NCBI RefSeq assembly: GCF_905220565.1
Contig: NC_059396.1
Coordinates: 4,933,206-4,997,205, forward strand
Direction: 5' to 3'
DNA from: Melitaea cinxia
Taxonomy: Eukaryota > Arthropoda > Insecta > Lepidoptera > Nymphalidae
DNA: 64,000 nucleotides
Notes under the pieces: generated by a model
What the model was told of the DNA's origin: nothing
The model's input: the letters and a program-made list of their open reading frames with translations, nothing else
Database searches by the model: none
Program-made: the position numbers and the translations under genes
In this document: piece after piece, positions 47,353 to 60,260 of the stretch
Numbering within the stretch: position 1 is the first letter of the stretch
Layout of the letters: every line of letters starts with the position of its first letter

Positions 47353-48486
47353 CTACACAGAAATTGACAATTCAATAATAAAATCTTTCTTGTTACTTCA
47401 ATTGGCTGGCACTAAGTGATAGTCAGGGTTTCTCGAAGTATTATTCTTACTTAGTACAAACTTTCAACTAATATGTGGTATTTTATGTAGCGTTGAGTAA
47501 ATAAAAAAGGAAGTCGTTTACTTAACTATAAAGGTTAATACTTTCAAAGTTTCATATAACTTATTACCTTAGCAGCACCTTCAAATCTATCTCGTAATCT
47601 ATCGCCCACTTCTCTGAAAGTGGGCATTCTCCACCAGCAAGTTCGAAGAGTACAAGAACCGGATAAACCATGACATTTGCATTCCACCCTCATGTTATTT
47701 TTTATTGCCTAAAAGTAAATAAAAAATATACAGAACAGTAAAAATAGTTACATAAAATAATGTCATATTTTTTTTTTTTACTAGTATAGATCATGTTTGA
47801 TTTAATTAATAAATATTATACACTACATAGTTAAAGGAAATCCTCTCGTTAACATTAGCCGATATGAAAAATTCTTACTAACCAACCTCCCAGCGTTGTG
47901 ATTGTGGAGTTTGATCAAGTTCTTTATGTCACTTTTCTTCTTGTACCGGCTGTCCATGAACTCTCTGGACTTCTGCAAGCCGAAGCGAACGTTGTCGCTG
48001 CACCCTCCCCATTGCCACCTATCCGTCTGCGCAGAAGACGGGGATTGGGGTATTTGAGCCACCCTCCCACGACGGGGTTTCGGGACTTCCTAAAAATAGT
48101 AATCGATCAGTTCTTGTGATTCATTTACACTGTAAAAATTAAATATTAGCTTGGTTTTGTAATAAATAATTGCTAGAGCTAAAAATCTATAAAGAAAACG
48201 CTATACTTCTCATAGTATTCACCATTAATATCAATGAAAGTAACCATAAATGAATTTTAGCTATTTAGACTAGCTCACGATGGCAAAATTTGAAGCGAAA
48301 TAAAATTTCGAGACAAAAAACCAAGTATTATTTAATTTTTTTTTGTATGATATACAATTCTTTATAGAATAAAACAAACCTTTTGACACGAGCATTCCAA
48401 CAGCGATCCCGCTGTACAAGCTCTTGTGATGGCGTACGTAACGCCGGCCGCTGTGATCGCATTTACAAACCCCGTTTCCCTCGTAT
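47032..48486 (-). CDS. Wnt6: Wnt6, last four coding exons (5' part outside the window)
   Basis: Exons on the - strand, in transcript order: 48486-48380, 48089-47883, 47708-47568, 47352-47032. All introns are GT-AG and short (229-290 bp). Translation reads TRETGFVNAITAAGVTYAIT, then the WQWGGCSDNVRFG block, LHNHNAGRL, VECKCHGLSGSCTLRTCWW, FREVGDRLRDRFEGAAK, and a Cys-rich end from KKDIIYSEESPDFC to DIQTCL. The serine of CHGLSG is the expected palmitoleoylation site. 'FVNAITAAGVTYAITRAC' and 'SPDFCTANIKTGSLGTEGRQC' match Wnt6 rather than Wnt1 or Wnt10. About 258 residues are present. The exon with signal peptide and RRWNC core is missing: no codon pattern for RWNC occurs on the - strand between 48490 and 64000, so it lies to the right. 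Confidence 0.95.
47568..47708 (-). CDS. Wnt6: Wnt6 internal exon c (lipidation site)
   Basis: Acceptor acttttag, donor gtaata; phase 0. It encodes NMRVECKCHGLSGSC followed by TLRTCWWRMPTFREVGDRLR to EGAAK. Confidence 0.95.
47883..48089 (-). CDS. Wnt6: Wnt6 internal exon b
   Basis: Acceptor ctatttttag, donor gttagt; phase 0 at both ends. It encodes a proline/arginine-rich start, the DRWQWGGCSDNVRFG block, SREFMDSRYKKK and LIKLHNHNAGRL. Confidence 0.95.
48380..48486 (-). CDS. Wnt6: Wnt6 internal exon a
   Basis: Acceptor gttccag, donor gtttgt. It begins with two bases completing a split codon from the upstream exon outside the window. It encodes TRETGFVNAITAAGVTYAIT through ECSCQK. Confidence 0.94.
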
Positions 48487-50799
48487 CTGGAACAAATAGA
48501 GGTAATATTAATATAGGTTAAGGATATCTGAGTATTAATTATAATTTTTTTCTTTTATCAATAATAAAAAAAAAATAAAGAACAACAATTTTATCATAAG
48601 CTAGTGATTCGAGATGATTGAAGCCAGAGAGTTACAAAATATAGGTGATGGCGATTAGCTACTTCATCAATCTTGTTTTATTGACTGATGTCAGTAATCA
48701 TAGCGCATACATATGCGTTAAAATGCGTTTAGTATTTCAAAATCTTTTACGATTCTAATGACCCATTCAATGCTTATTGTTTGAAAGAAATTTACGTTTC
48801 AAATGCAGTTACAACTGACAATGATTATGTAACGACACTTCAGGATTTTATGGACACTTTTGCCGACGATTCGTCACAGCAATGAGCTAGGGCTTGAACA
48901 GAAATAAAATCCTGAAGCATAAAGCACCAACACAATACAGAGTTAAGCTGTTGACCTAAAAATCAATATTCACACGGCCGCTGTAATAAACAACGATGGG
49001 CTTCACGAATCGAAGGCTGCATCCATAAAACATGGGAGCGTGACACACTGCTCTTTATAATCAGGAGTATTTATTGACAGTACTTAATTATTCAAAACCA
49101 TAATTTTTCAAATATACAATTCGATCAAACTAAATAATAAAAAGAAATTCCATTAAAAACATTTTCTTGCTTGCCATTTAACATTTATTTAAACAACACA
49201 TTTCTAATGTTAAAGAATACATTTCTAATTTATGAAGCTTATAAAACATTTCCAAGCTTACAAACAAATTACGAGTAAATTATATTCTTAAATTTATTTT
49301 CAATGGATATAAAGGCTCAAAATTAAATAATTTTGCAATTCATCCAATAGAAAGTAATTTTAATAATAACGTCGTGTGCCTAATTTTATAACTTTAAGTA
49401 AAAGAAAAAAAATTCTACGTGACATTGGCGAAATTATCTGTGCTCATTTGGCACTATTTAAAGCCATTAACCCTGAAGAAAAAGAAGAAAAGAATGAAAT
49501 AAGGAGATCTTTAAGGAAAATATTTGTTTTATAGTTTTATGTTATGTTATGTTTTTTATGAGGTTTAATTTTTTACGATTATTTATATTTATGTTAAATG
49601 TATTTTATAACAGTATGTTAGTTACTCTCAACGACAATGTGTCATCGTAGGCCTGGCTATAACAATTAATGGCGGGTGAAACTGATGTTGGAATATTCAG
49701 ATGGCATGAATAATGTGAAAATTGTTGTGCCCATCTGAATGAGCTTCGGACATCGCTTAAATGGTCTCTGTTTAGGTCGATGACTTCATATTATTGGATA
49801 TCGATGGCTTGAGTTTAGATTGGTTTTATAGATTTTTTTTCTTGCGTGACTAAATTAATTGTGGATTTTATTCAACTACGTAATTAAGACTCGATGATGT
49901 AAGATGATGTTTAAGTTTTTATTTCCGATCTCGATTTTTTTGGTTAAAATCTTGAAAATGTCGTTTTGATACTAACTTTTTTTAGTTTAAAATACGATCG
50001 TAATAACAAAAGTGCTAATAACAAAATTTTAATGTAAGGATTTTAATCTTTAATATTGAGCTAATTGCAGTGGAATAATATCATTAAATTAAACACGATG
50101 TTATCGAAACGTATTTACAATTAAAGCTCGTATAATATAGTAAATAATTACACTTTTGGTATGTATTTTTAATTGTTCCCTTAATTACGACTGCTCCGTT
50201 TCGAATTTTTATGAGACCAAAATGAATGGACCTTGTTTGATATGACACCAGGAAGTTGAAATTGAATAATGCTACGTAATTGTTACAAAATTCAGTTTTT
50301 GTAATACATTGAAAGGAAATAGCAGGCGTTACTTACCTTCAAGACATTTTACTTTTTTTTTGCTTGTAACCGATGTTTGTAGAATAATTTAAAGACTGCT
50401 ATTTTAATGATGACTAGTATATATCCCAAAAATTCTAGAGCATTTTAAGTAAAATATACATACCTACATCTAATGAGGTTATCAAGCATCATAATTAATT
50501 TCAATTTACTTGTCATTATCTTTTTGATTTATTTATTTATACTTTAGTGTACACCACAACTACATTTTAAACAATAAACACATTAAAAAAAACATTTACA
50601 GACTGTGAAGTACAATCGGCGGACTTATGGCTATTTAGCCATTTCTTCCAGACAACACAATATTTTATATTTATATATATATATATTATAATATTATTAA
50701 AATTTATATTTATATTTATTATTTTATATAAGGAGTTAACTCACTTTTGTGATAGTAGCGAGGCATTCATTAAGTTCAGATTAGATAACAGTGGCTTAC

Positions 50800-51560
50800 G
50801 CAGTGCAATGCAGTTGACAGGAGATCGGCATCGGGCGCGCCTATCGATCCCATGCTAATTGGAGCCGTATACTGTGGAGAGCGACGCTGTATCGTCGTCG
50901 CATTCCACCATGACCAGACCGCCACCCGTCCAAAGAGATACAGTGAAATTTATTGCACAAACAATTTATATAATTGACGTGCGACAAAAAAGCGAGAGTG
51001 CACACCCATCCGACTCAGAATTCAGACGGTAATTACATCACGTCACTGTTGTCGTCGGTGAATTTCATGAGTATTTCTATCAGGCAGATTAAATTTCGTC
51101 AGACATCGGCGAGGATATATCTCAGATGAAATTATGAAAGGAATGTCAATTTCGAGATATTTCGCTAGTCGGTTAGCGATTCATAGGGGAAAAAATCGCA
51201 ACGCCGAAGGAGGAGGAGAAGCGGTGGCTTCAGAACAGGTCCGCCCCGCGCCCATGTCGAAGAAGCCACGCTTTTTCTCCTCTATATGCTGCGCTGTCGA
51301 TCGGACAGCGCGGTCGCGACACTCGACCGTCATTATAAATCCGAGGCGGTGAGCTCAGAGCGGAGCATTCCTCGCGCTCCTCTCGCGTTATGCGCTGTAA
51401 TTATCGCAAAACGCGGTCCCGACTCGCAAATATGTCGTTGGGAACGAGGGACATGACATTCTCATCACCAAACGTTCCCGTTTTTCTAGCGTCTCCGATC
51501 TCAAAATATGCCTCGTATCGAGCCACTCCCACGACGTCCATCAAGCCTTGTATTTGGGGT
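50800..51560. promoter_or_regulatory. GC-rich island in the Wnt6 intron, candidate regulatory element
   Basis: Unusually GC-rich for this window (gcatcgggcgcgcctatcga near 50830, several CpG-rich patches to 51440). It has no TE similarity I recognise and only weak ORFs (51134-51352). It could be an enhancer, an alternative promoter or an unrecognised non-coding RNA start. Confidence 0.3.
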
Positions 51561-52122
51561 TACGTGATGTTGGTTTTTGTCTGAACCGCCACAAGCACGT
51601 GGAATGTCGGTATTCGTGTCCACTTGAATAATTCATTGAAATGGTCAATCAATCAATAAAACCAATGGATGAAATTGATTCACACTTGTAGATTGTATGG
51701 CTTCCATAACGCGTCGCACGCGTTTTTTGCTGTGTCAAAATACTCGAAAGTTGTTCCACCATTCACGACAAGTCGATCAGAGCACGTGCTCAGAAACCAT
51801 CTCATGAAAATGTTGTTTGCTCTTTTCTTGGATTGGATAATTGACAACTAGTTTTGAAACAAGTGCCTTCTATGATGACGGTAGGTGGAACTTCGCGACC
51901 GGTTCTTGCTGGAAATGCGAGGGAAGCGCATGAATAAGATACAAGGGCACAAGAACAAAGAAAAGAGGCAGTATGTCTTTCTTTTTCACCATTTTAATAT
52001 TTAATTCACGAAACATGACAAGAGATAAATAACTTGAAGGTTTCTGGATATGGTAAAATTGAAATGAATTATTGACAATATAATAAACTAATTTGTGATA
52101 TCTGCCGTAGTAAATAAAAAAA

Positions 52123-52126
<4 letters not shown>

Positions 52127-52182
<56 letters not shown>
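52127..52182. repeat. (TA)n microsatellite
   Basis: An uninterrupted run of about 28 TA dinucleotides. Confidence 0.95.
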
Positions 52183-52186
<4 letters not shown>

Positions 52187-53290
52187 TTTTATAAATCTAG
52201 TAGTTTCCTGTCTACTAGCTTCGCACATATTATGGATTAGTTATATTTGTAGGTTACGTTGCCGAGCGATCCTACCGTTACACTTTGAATTAATTTTTTG
52301 AACATACGTTATCGGTTGACTGTGGCATTCTTTGAAGTATTAATTTGATTGAAACAACGTAAAAACGGTTAAAAAAGTATTAACAGTACAAGAAAACTTA
52401 CATTAATTTACATAAAGATTAAAAATAATTTCAAGTAAATACATTAGCAACTACCGTACAGTTTTAATGATATGCTATAGATAAAAATAGTTATTGTGAC
52501 TGTAGGTGCCCTTTTTATGAGATAGACACATGTAAAAATTTAATAGATCTTTAGATCAACAGTTTTTTTTTAAATATTTTTGTGTTTTTACACTTGATAC
52601 ATCTAAAAGTGTACAAAAACATAACTGAACCCTGCTATTCACTGCATTTAGTAGATATTAGTGTAAGACCGTGTCAAAATTCATCGCGTAGTTTAGAAAG
52701 AATCATTTGTACTTTTGCAAGTTGCAAGAACAATAAGTTTTTTTTTTATATCATATCAAAAATCGATTTTTGATATGATATAAAAAAATAATTTCGCCAT
52801 TTTTAAAAAATTGTTTAGGATTTTCTAATGTGGCGGGTAACACAAAAATAAATCGTGCGAATTAACAATAAGATTTTTTAATTGTACGCATTAAAATTTT
52901 TATTTCTAGTTTGTCAAAATTTATGATTAGTGATAATTTTTCTTTCTCAATAATCATAATTATTTTGTTTTTGTGTTAAATTTCTTTTTAATCCATACGT
53001 ATGAATTATTAGTAAAATAAGTGGTTCTTGCTGAATGTGACCCTTTTACAGATAAAAAATTAGACGTATAATGCACGGATCTATTTGTGTTACTCTACTT
53101 AACAATAATATATACTATTAACTGAATTTCTTATTATCGTCATGTAACGTCATTATCATCGCTTAGTGATTAGCACATGTATTATTCAGTACCTATGTGC
53201 CTTACCGATTAAATTTATTAAAACCTTTATGAAGTATTTAATAAACTTTTTAATAATCTAAAAACCGTAGTTACAACACATTGTATGATA

Positions 53291-53361
53291 CAGTGACGTA
53301 GCAAGCTTAGCTCGTGCCAGGGCCCTCCATGCCCCCCCCCCCCCCCCCAACTACGCCACTG
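53291..53361. mobile_element. tiny hAT-like MITE with a C17 core
   Basis: The ends cagtgacgtag and ctacgccactg are inverted with one mismatch and resemble the CAGTGGCGTAG terminus of hAT elements. tgtatga is present on both flanks as a near target duplication. A 17-C run occupies 53332-53348. Confidence 0.6.
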
Positions 53362-53991
53362 TGTATGAATCACACATAATTATCCCTAATAAACCTTTCG
53401 AATGTTTTAATGATTGTATTTTGTATTGGAGCCAATTACAACATTAATCAATAGCAACAGGGGCATAAATTATATTGATATAAACGAGTGAAAACACCGC
53501 GGATGTCAAATTGATAACAGAACCGAGATCATCTACAGCAGGCCATAAGTAAAATCGCTGAGAATTTTGCAATTTTAATTTTATTTATAACACTGATGTG
53601 CAAGTTAAGAGAATTCGCGTGTTATGTGTTATAAGCTCGTAATTACTGGTAACAATTTTATTCATCTAATTTAGAAAATTATTTTTACTAAAAATTAAAT
53701 TAAATTTGATTAGTATTAAATGTTTCTATTAATGTGTTAAATGTTGTAGTTGCTTATTTTACTCGTACTGTGGTTAAATAATGCATTTTATAATTTTCCT
53801 CTGTTCCATGAATAGGCCAATTTCAAAAAACTTGTATGTTTAACTACTTATTGAACCCTTATGGTATTTTGTCATATTAAAAAAACAAATCAAAAATATT
53901 CTGCATGTCTTCATTTATTAGGATGTCGATATGAAACACATTTTTCTTTTAAATAAACCTCTCACTCTGTTCAGTAGTATGACTTACAATC

Positions 53992-54150
53992 AATCAATCA
54001 GTCAGTCAGTCAGTCAGTCAGTCAGTCAGTCAGTCAGTCAGTCAGTCAGTTTAGCCTATTGCAGTCTACTGTTGGACATAGGCTTCCCCAAGTCCGCCGG
54101 TTTCCCGCAATCTTTATCCAGCCTACACCGGCAATCTTACGTAGATCTAC
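53992..54150 (-). mobile_element. RTE LINE 3' tail with (CTGA)n
   Basis: A (CAGT)n run of about 12 units is followed by agcctattgcagtctactgt and ggacataggcttccccaag, the same 3' end as the RTE fragment at 10557-11075 but truncated before the coding part. Confidence 0.8.
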
Positions 54151-54496
54151 AATAATAAGATATAATTTGTAATAATGCAACGTTTCAAATAGATAGGTTG
54201 TAAAAGAAATACTAGCACAAAATAGTCACATTTCAAGTCAGATCTGTTACAGGCACGATTTTGTTGAAAACTTAACATAGATATGATTATTATAGGTCGT
54301 TGTGAATTATACTAATAGCTTACCCACACGCTTTTATCGATGTTAACGTATTTACACATTACAAGACGAAATTTGTCAGGATTGTCTATAAAAATATATC
54401 ATTTATAAATATGAATTAAACTTCGTTATAGAACTATTTAAATGTATTTTAATTGAAACCTATAATACATTTAATTTTCATTTCATTATTATTTAC

Positions 54497-55128
54497 TAGC
54501 TTCTGCGCGCGACTTCGTCCACGTGGAACAGAGGCGCGCGCAATACGTCTTGATCATTATTTTGCTGCAATGTTATTTTAAAACTGCGATATCTCCTGAG
54601 ATACTCATTGAAATCGAATTATGTATTGGGCTATTTTGTTTTAAATGAAATATTTGTGATGAATAACGTATTTATTTAGATAAGGATTAATATCATGTTT
54701 ATAAAAACATCTTCGCAAATAATGCATTATTTTAGAACAAACTTGGTTAGCATAAAAAAGGTTACACAGTGAGCCAACCTTAAAAGATAGATATATACTG
54801 TCGCGAACTTTTTTTTACAACTTTTAAAGAGGATCGATTCTGTCATAAATGGTTTTTGCGAAACTTTAACTGTTTTCACAGCGCATGCAGCAAAAGCTCT
54901 CAAAAGGAAAATAAAACCCCCGATTTTGAAACATTCTTCATTGGTGCTCCGCTCCTTTTGGTCTTAGCGTGATGATATATAGCCTGTGATGATATATAAC
55001 CTTTCCGATAAATGAGCTATCTAACACTAAAAGAAATTTTTCAAATCGGAACAGTAGTTTCTGAGATTAGCGCGTTCAAACAAACAAACAAACAAACTCT
55101 TCAGCTTTATAATATTAGTATAGATTCT
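54497..55128 (-). mobile_element. non-autonomous Helitron (Lepidoptera-type, CTAG end)
   Basis: On the - strand it starts TCTATACTAATATTATAAAG, carries a (GTTT)n stretch, and ends in a GC-rich stem region (gacgaagtcgcgcgcagaag) and CTAG. No ORF. Its terminus is of the same type as the array at 4145-9078. Confidence 0.75.
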
Positions 55129-55799
55129 CATACATTTCTTGTTATAATTTATTGCATACGTATAGAATAGTTTACCATCTTCGAATTAAAAAAAAGTTTG
55201 TTCGAATTTCGTTCAATCATCAGTTATTCCGTTTACGATAATGAACCAGTTAATTAACTTCGATACATGGAGTAATTAGAAAGTTTAACGCGGAAAGCCT
55301 ATTGGAAACGGAGCTAATTTTGCATACATAAAGACAGATATAACTGTAAACTCAATTAAAACATCACTTTACGACTTCTGATACAAACATCGAGTTAAAC
55401 AGGATTATTATGATAGTTTTAATGTAATTAATAATTAATAATATCCGGGAATATTGCTTGTACCACGACCGGACCGGACCGGACGTATTCTGCCCGCTAG
55501 AAGCGATGAACTGAGCTCGCAAACCGATACCGATCGGTTTCGTAGTCTCCTGCTTTAAATTAACTGTTCACTCGCTAACCGGTGGAATTTTAGATTTGAT
55601 ATGGAAGCGACATTATTCCGACACTTGCTTGCCCTTTGCAACGTAGTATCGATGCAGGTGTTAAGTTTTTTTATTTTATTTTATAGAATGGATTTTCAGA
55701 TAATTTATTTTAATTGTATGATAAATTGTTTTGATCGCTATTTTTAGATGTTGAGTCATCTATTGCTTTAATTATAATTGTATAGAGTAAACTATTTAA

Positions 55800-57110
55800 T
55801 AGATATATACACTGTAAAAAATTTTTGTAAAATTATCATTTTTTTACTCAACATGAGATGGCTAAATTACTAATCAGTGTGTATGAATTCAAATTATAAC
55901 ACATTTTGAGTAATTTTCCAAGACATATGAGAAAATTTGCTAAGATGCGCTTTAATTTTACAATCTTAGAGTATAAATCTTACTTGTATTGTAATTTCAC
56001 GGAACAGTTTATTAAATTTTAATAACAAACTTTGAAGATTTACCAAAATTTTTAGTAATTTGAGATACTATATTTTTTTGTAAAATTACCAAATATTTTA
56101 TAATTCGAATTACTGTGAAGTGTTTAGAAATTCACAAATTTTGTTATTATTTTTACAATTTGAACTGTAAAATTACACAATACATTGTAAAATTACTAAA
56201 AAATACTATTTGTCTGTTGCCATGTATAATTTTACTAAACAGGTTATCAATTTTCGATACCAAGCTCCTTAAATTTACTAACATTGTTTGTGTTTTGAAT
56301 TACTAATTTTGTTGTAAATTTACAAAACAATATTGTAATTTAAACTACAATCAAAGTATTGAAAATTCAAAAAATTTTTTTGGTATTTTTACTATTCTTA
56401 TTGTAAAATTACACAATGTATTGTAAAATTACTAAAAAATACTACTTGTCTGTAGCCATGTGTAATTTTACTAAACAGGTTATCAATTTTCGATACCAAG
56501 CACCTTAAATTTACGAACATTATTTGTGTTTTGAATTCCTACTTTTGTTGTAAATTTACAAAACAATATTGTAATTGAAACTACAATGGAATTATTGAAA
56601 ATTCAAAAAAATTTTTTGGTATTTTTACTATTCTTATTGTAAAATTACACAATGTATTGTAAAATTACTAAAAAATACTATTTTTCTTTAGCCTTGTTTA
56701 ATTTTACTAAACACGCTGTCGACTTTCGTTTCCAAGCTTCGTAAATTTACAAACATTGTGCGTATTTTAATTTAATCTGTGGTCTAGTAAGATTGTGAAA
56801 CAATAGTTAAATTCGAATTCTAATGAATTCATTGGAAATTCAATAATCTTCTCATTAATTTTATTATTTTGACTGTAAAATTATACAGTGTTTTGTATAA
56901 TTAACAGTATAATAGGGTAACTACTTTTTTAGATGAACCAAAATTGTTAGTATTTCGGTTTACCATAGTTTCTTGAAAGATTACAAAAAAAAATGTTTAT
57001 TTACATATTATTGAAATTATTAAAAATTTATCAATATTTTTATATCATATTTATATGTAAAATTTTGATTTGAAAATTATATATAGTAAAGTTATGATTA
57101 ATAAAGCATT
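55800..57110. repeat. AT-rich tandem repeat, ~236-bp period
   Basis: tgtaaaattacacaat occurs at 56166, 56402 and 56639. The ~236-bp units between them are nearly identical and include ttatcaattttcgataccaa. Flanking parts down to about 55,800 and up to 57,100 carry more diverged units rich in taaaattac. Confidence 0.85.
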
Positions 57111-58230
57111 TTTAACTTCCCTCTAAAAAAATTAAAAAATTTTTTAAAAATCGGGAAGTTATTGGTTTTACCCCGTTTTTCGAAAGTCGAGTTTTCATCA
57201 TATCTCGACGTTTAAAGGCCCTAGAAAGCTTCCCTGACTATTTTTACGAGGGTGTCTGTATGTCTGTGTGGATGTGTGTGTGTACGCATGTAAACCTCTT
57301 ATAACTTTTGAACGGCTTGACCGATCGAAACGAGACTCGTGGCATTCGAAAGGGTTCCACTCAACTTAGACTTCCTGAAAATTTGAAGTGAATCGATTCG
57401 GTAGATTTTGAGAAATTTAAAAAAAAACCGCGAAAAAAATTTTTCGAAAATGATGTTTTTTTAGAATAACTTTTTGGCTATTGCACCGATCAATTCCATA
57501 ACCTAATCAGCTCTTAAGCTCAAAAAACGACGTCGAATGCCGTTTTGCAAATCAAAATCGGTTCATTCGTTCGTGAGATATCGAAAACCAAAAAAATCGA
57601 AAAAATTAAAAAACAAGCGTTTCTTAGAATAACTTAGTGACTTTACGTCTAATCGATTTTGTTCTCATTGTAACATTTTTAGGCCTCAAAAAACTGCGTC
57701 GATTGCCGTCTTGAACATCGAAATCAAACCACGCGTTTTGCAGTTATGGCATTTCAAAAATTCCAAAAAAAACGTTTTTTCAAGATAACTTTGAAATTTT
57801 GAGACTTATCGACTTTGTTTTCCTTACATCACTTTTAGTGCTCAAAAAATTGCGTCGATTGCCGTTGTACAAATCGAAATCGGTTGATTCGTTCGTGAGA
57901 TATCGAAAACCAAAAAAATCGAAAAAATTCAAAAACAAGCGTTTTTTTAGGATAACATGGAGACTGTACGTCTCATCGGTTTCGCTCTCATTGTAACATT
58001 TTTACGCCTCAAAAAACTTCGTCGATTGCCGTCTTGAACGTCAAAATCGAACAACACGTTCCAAAGTTATGGCATTTCAAAAATTTCAAAAAAAAAGTTT
58101 TTCCAAGATGACTTTGAAATTTTGAGACTTATCGATTTTGTTCTCTTCACAACATTTTTAGTACTCGAGAAACTGCGTCGAATAGCATTCAGAAAGTTAA
58201 AATCGGTCAATTGATGCGTAAGATATCGCC
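57110..58230. repeat. tandem array of two alternating ~160-bp subunits
   Basis: The gtcga(a/t)tgccgt motif recurs at 57531, 57693, 57854, 58021 and (diverged) 58177. Odd copies continue with aaatcggttcattcgttcgt and agatatcgaaaac. Even copies continue with a gaacatcgaaatc / cgttttgcagttatgg version. The higher-order period is about 325 bp. A leading segment (57170-57430) contains tgtctgtatgtctgtgtgg and appears once. Confidence 0.8.
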
Positions 58231-58234
58231 CGAG

Positions 58235-58712
58235 TAGAAAAAAGGTCAGGCTCAACCAGATCATGTATCTGGACCGGATCAGGATAGGATAAGGTACGCC
58301 TGATCCGGCAAGCTCTATCAGGACCAGGTCCGGTCCAGACAAAGATAGCCTGATGTAAAATATAATCAAGTATGGTAAGGCATACTGGATCAGGACCAGG
58401 TCCGGTCCAGACAAGGATAGCCTGATGTAAAATATAATCAAGTATGGTAAGGCATACTGGATCAGGACCAGGTCCGGTCCAGACAAGGATAGACTGATGT
58501 AAAATATAATCAAGTATGGTAAGGCATACTGGATCAGGACCAGGTCCGGTCCAAACAAGGATAGACTGATGTAAAATATAACCAAGTATGGTAAGGCATA
58601 CTTCATCAGGACTAGGTCCGGTCCAGACAAGGGTAGCCTGATGTAAAATATAACCAAGTATGGTAAAGCATACTGCATCAGGACCTGGTCTAGATCAAAT
58701 AAGAACAGCCTA
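58235..58712. repeat. 72-bp-period minisatellite, copy 2
   Basis: Opens with tagaaaaaaggtcaggctca like copy 1. gatgtaaaat (or a variant) occurs at 58352, 58424, 58496, 58568 and 58640, exactly 72 bp apart. It ends directly against an RTE-like tail. Confidence 0.9.
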
Positions 58713-59033
58713 GGTAGTAAAGAATATAGCCACTCTCTCTCTTCCCGTGGGTATCGTAAGAGGCGACTAAGGGATAACACAGTTCCACTACCACCTTGGA
58801 ACTTAAGAAGCCGACCGATGGCGGGATAACCATCTAACGGCTTTGAAACACACAGGCCGAAGATGGGCAGCAGCGTCTTAGGTGCGACAAAGCCAGCCCT
58901 GCGGTCACCAACCTGCCTGCCCAGCGTGGTGACTATGGACAAAACACACGAGTTTACGCCATTTTTAGCGTGAACTTATGGAGGCTTATGTCCAGCAGTG
59001 GATCTGTGATCGGCTGAAATGATGATGATGATT
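58713..59033 (+). mobile_element. RTE-like LINE 3' end with (ATG)n tail
   Basis: Matches 2653-2981 and 42710-43037, ending aggcttatgtccagcagtgg and ggctgaaatgatgatgatga. It abuts the minisatellite without spacer. Confidence 0.72.
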
Positions 59034-60260
59034 TAAGTTGTATTTGCATCAAATCAGATTAATCTGGTGTTAATTTTTTTCAACTGAACTCAGCTAGCAT
59101 AAAATTTATTTGTCAACAATTATAAATAACAATTTAATTCAATTCAAGATATTTTTGACCAAAAATTTTAATGAATCTAATCGTTTAATATTATTAGTCT
59201 AGTAAATACCATATAGCTGAGTACATAATAATAACTATTATAATCGTAATCTTCCATCCGCTTATATTTATATATTTAAGTATATCTAAATTTATTATAT
59301 TTTTATATAAGTATTTATTTAATAAAATTTTATTATATTACTAGCTGGGCTCGTAACTTCGACGGCGTGGGATTTTAAAAAAAAATTGTTCAATTCGTAG
59401 TTATTCGTATTTAGGACATGGCCAAAAAAGTACATCCCACGTACACATACATATAAATATTTACTAAGTATTAAAAAAAAAAAGATGAATTATGACGTAG
59501 TTTTTAACCTCTCTGAACTTGTCAGTTTTTATTTCAAAAAAATAAGCAATACAAGATGAATTCGTCAACTTCCGCCATTCTGTGCGAAAAGATTAAATTT
59601 ATTTAAAATAATGGACGTTCCTCACTCTTGCGTATTACTAATGTAGACACGTTTTTTGATAACAAATGCTTTTATTAGGATCATTTTATTAATATCGAAA
59701 CTGTCTTTATTGATATTTTTTCATCCAATAAATGAAAAAATAAACAATGTATTAAAATAACAATATTAATATGAGTATTATTTAATTTTACTCCCACATT
59801 CTTCATAATACATAAAATGAAATGTGTTTAGGTGCTTGATACTGTGTCAAGTGTCATAGTCACCGGCAATGTTGCGAGTACGATATTGTTTAATTAATAA
59901 TTATTGTTATTTGATTGGAATGCCGTTCGTTTCTTCGCTACGCTTGCGTTCGTTGTACCTACTGTGTTTGTTTTTGCGATTATTCACTAATATTATGGAC
60001 CCGTGCTTTTGCCTATGTTTTATTTGACACTGAACATAATAGTGATTCTGTTCTGGAAGCTATTTTAGGCTATTATTGTTATTCCCTTTTAGCAAACAGA
60101 ACTGTTGGTTGTTGTTGTCATGTAATGACTGTAGTCTGGTAAATTGGTTGGACAAGGCACTAAAACAATATTCAAGCTCCAGTAGGATTTTTAGACCACG
60201 TACTTATAGCAATTCAAGAAAATTAAAAATTAAATAAATATTGGTAATACTTCACATAAT

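Noticed and set aside
51134..51352. 72-residue + strand ORF in the GC-rich island, as a possible small gene
   Set aside because: Arg/Ser-rich composition follows from GC content. No domain, splice signals or downstream continuation.
58067..58942. 291-residue - strand ORF with a repeated hydrophobic motif (YALPYLIIFY...GPDLVL), looking like a multi-pass membrane protein
   Set aside because: The repeat is the 72-bp minisatellite read in frame (72 is divisible by 3). The ends run into a LINE tail and into another satellite. No gene signals are present.
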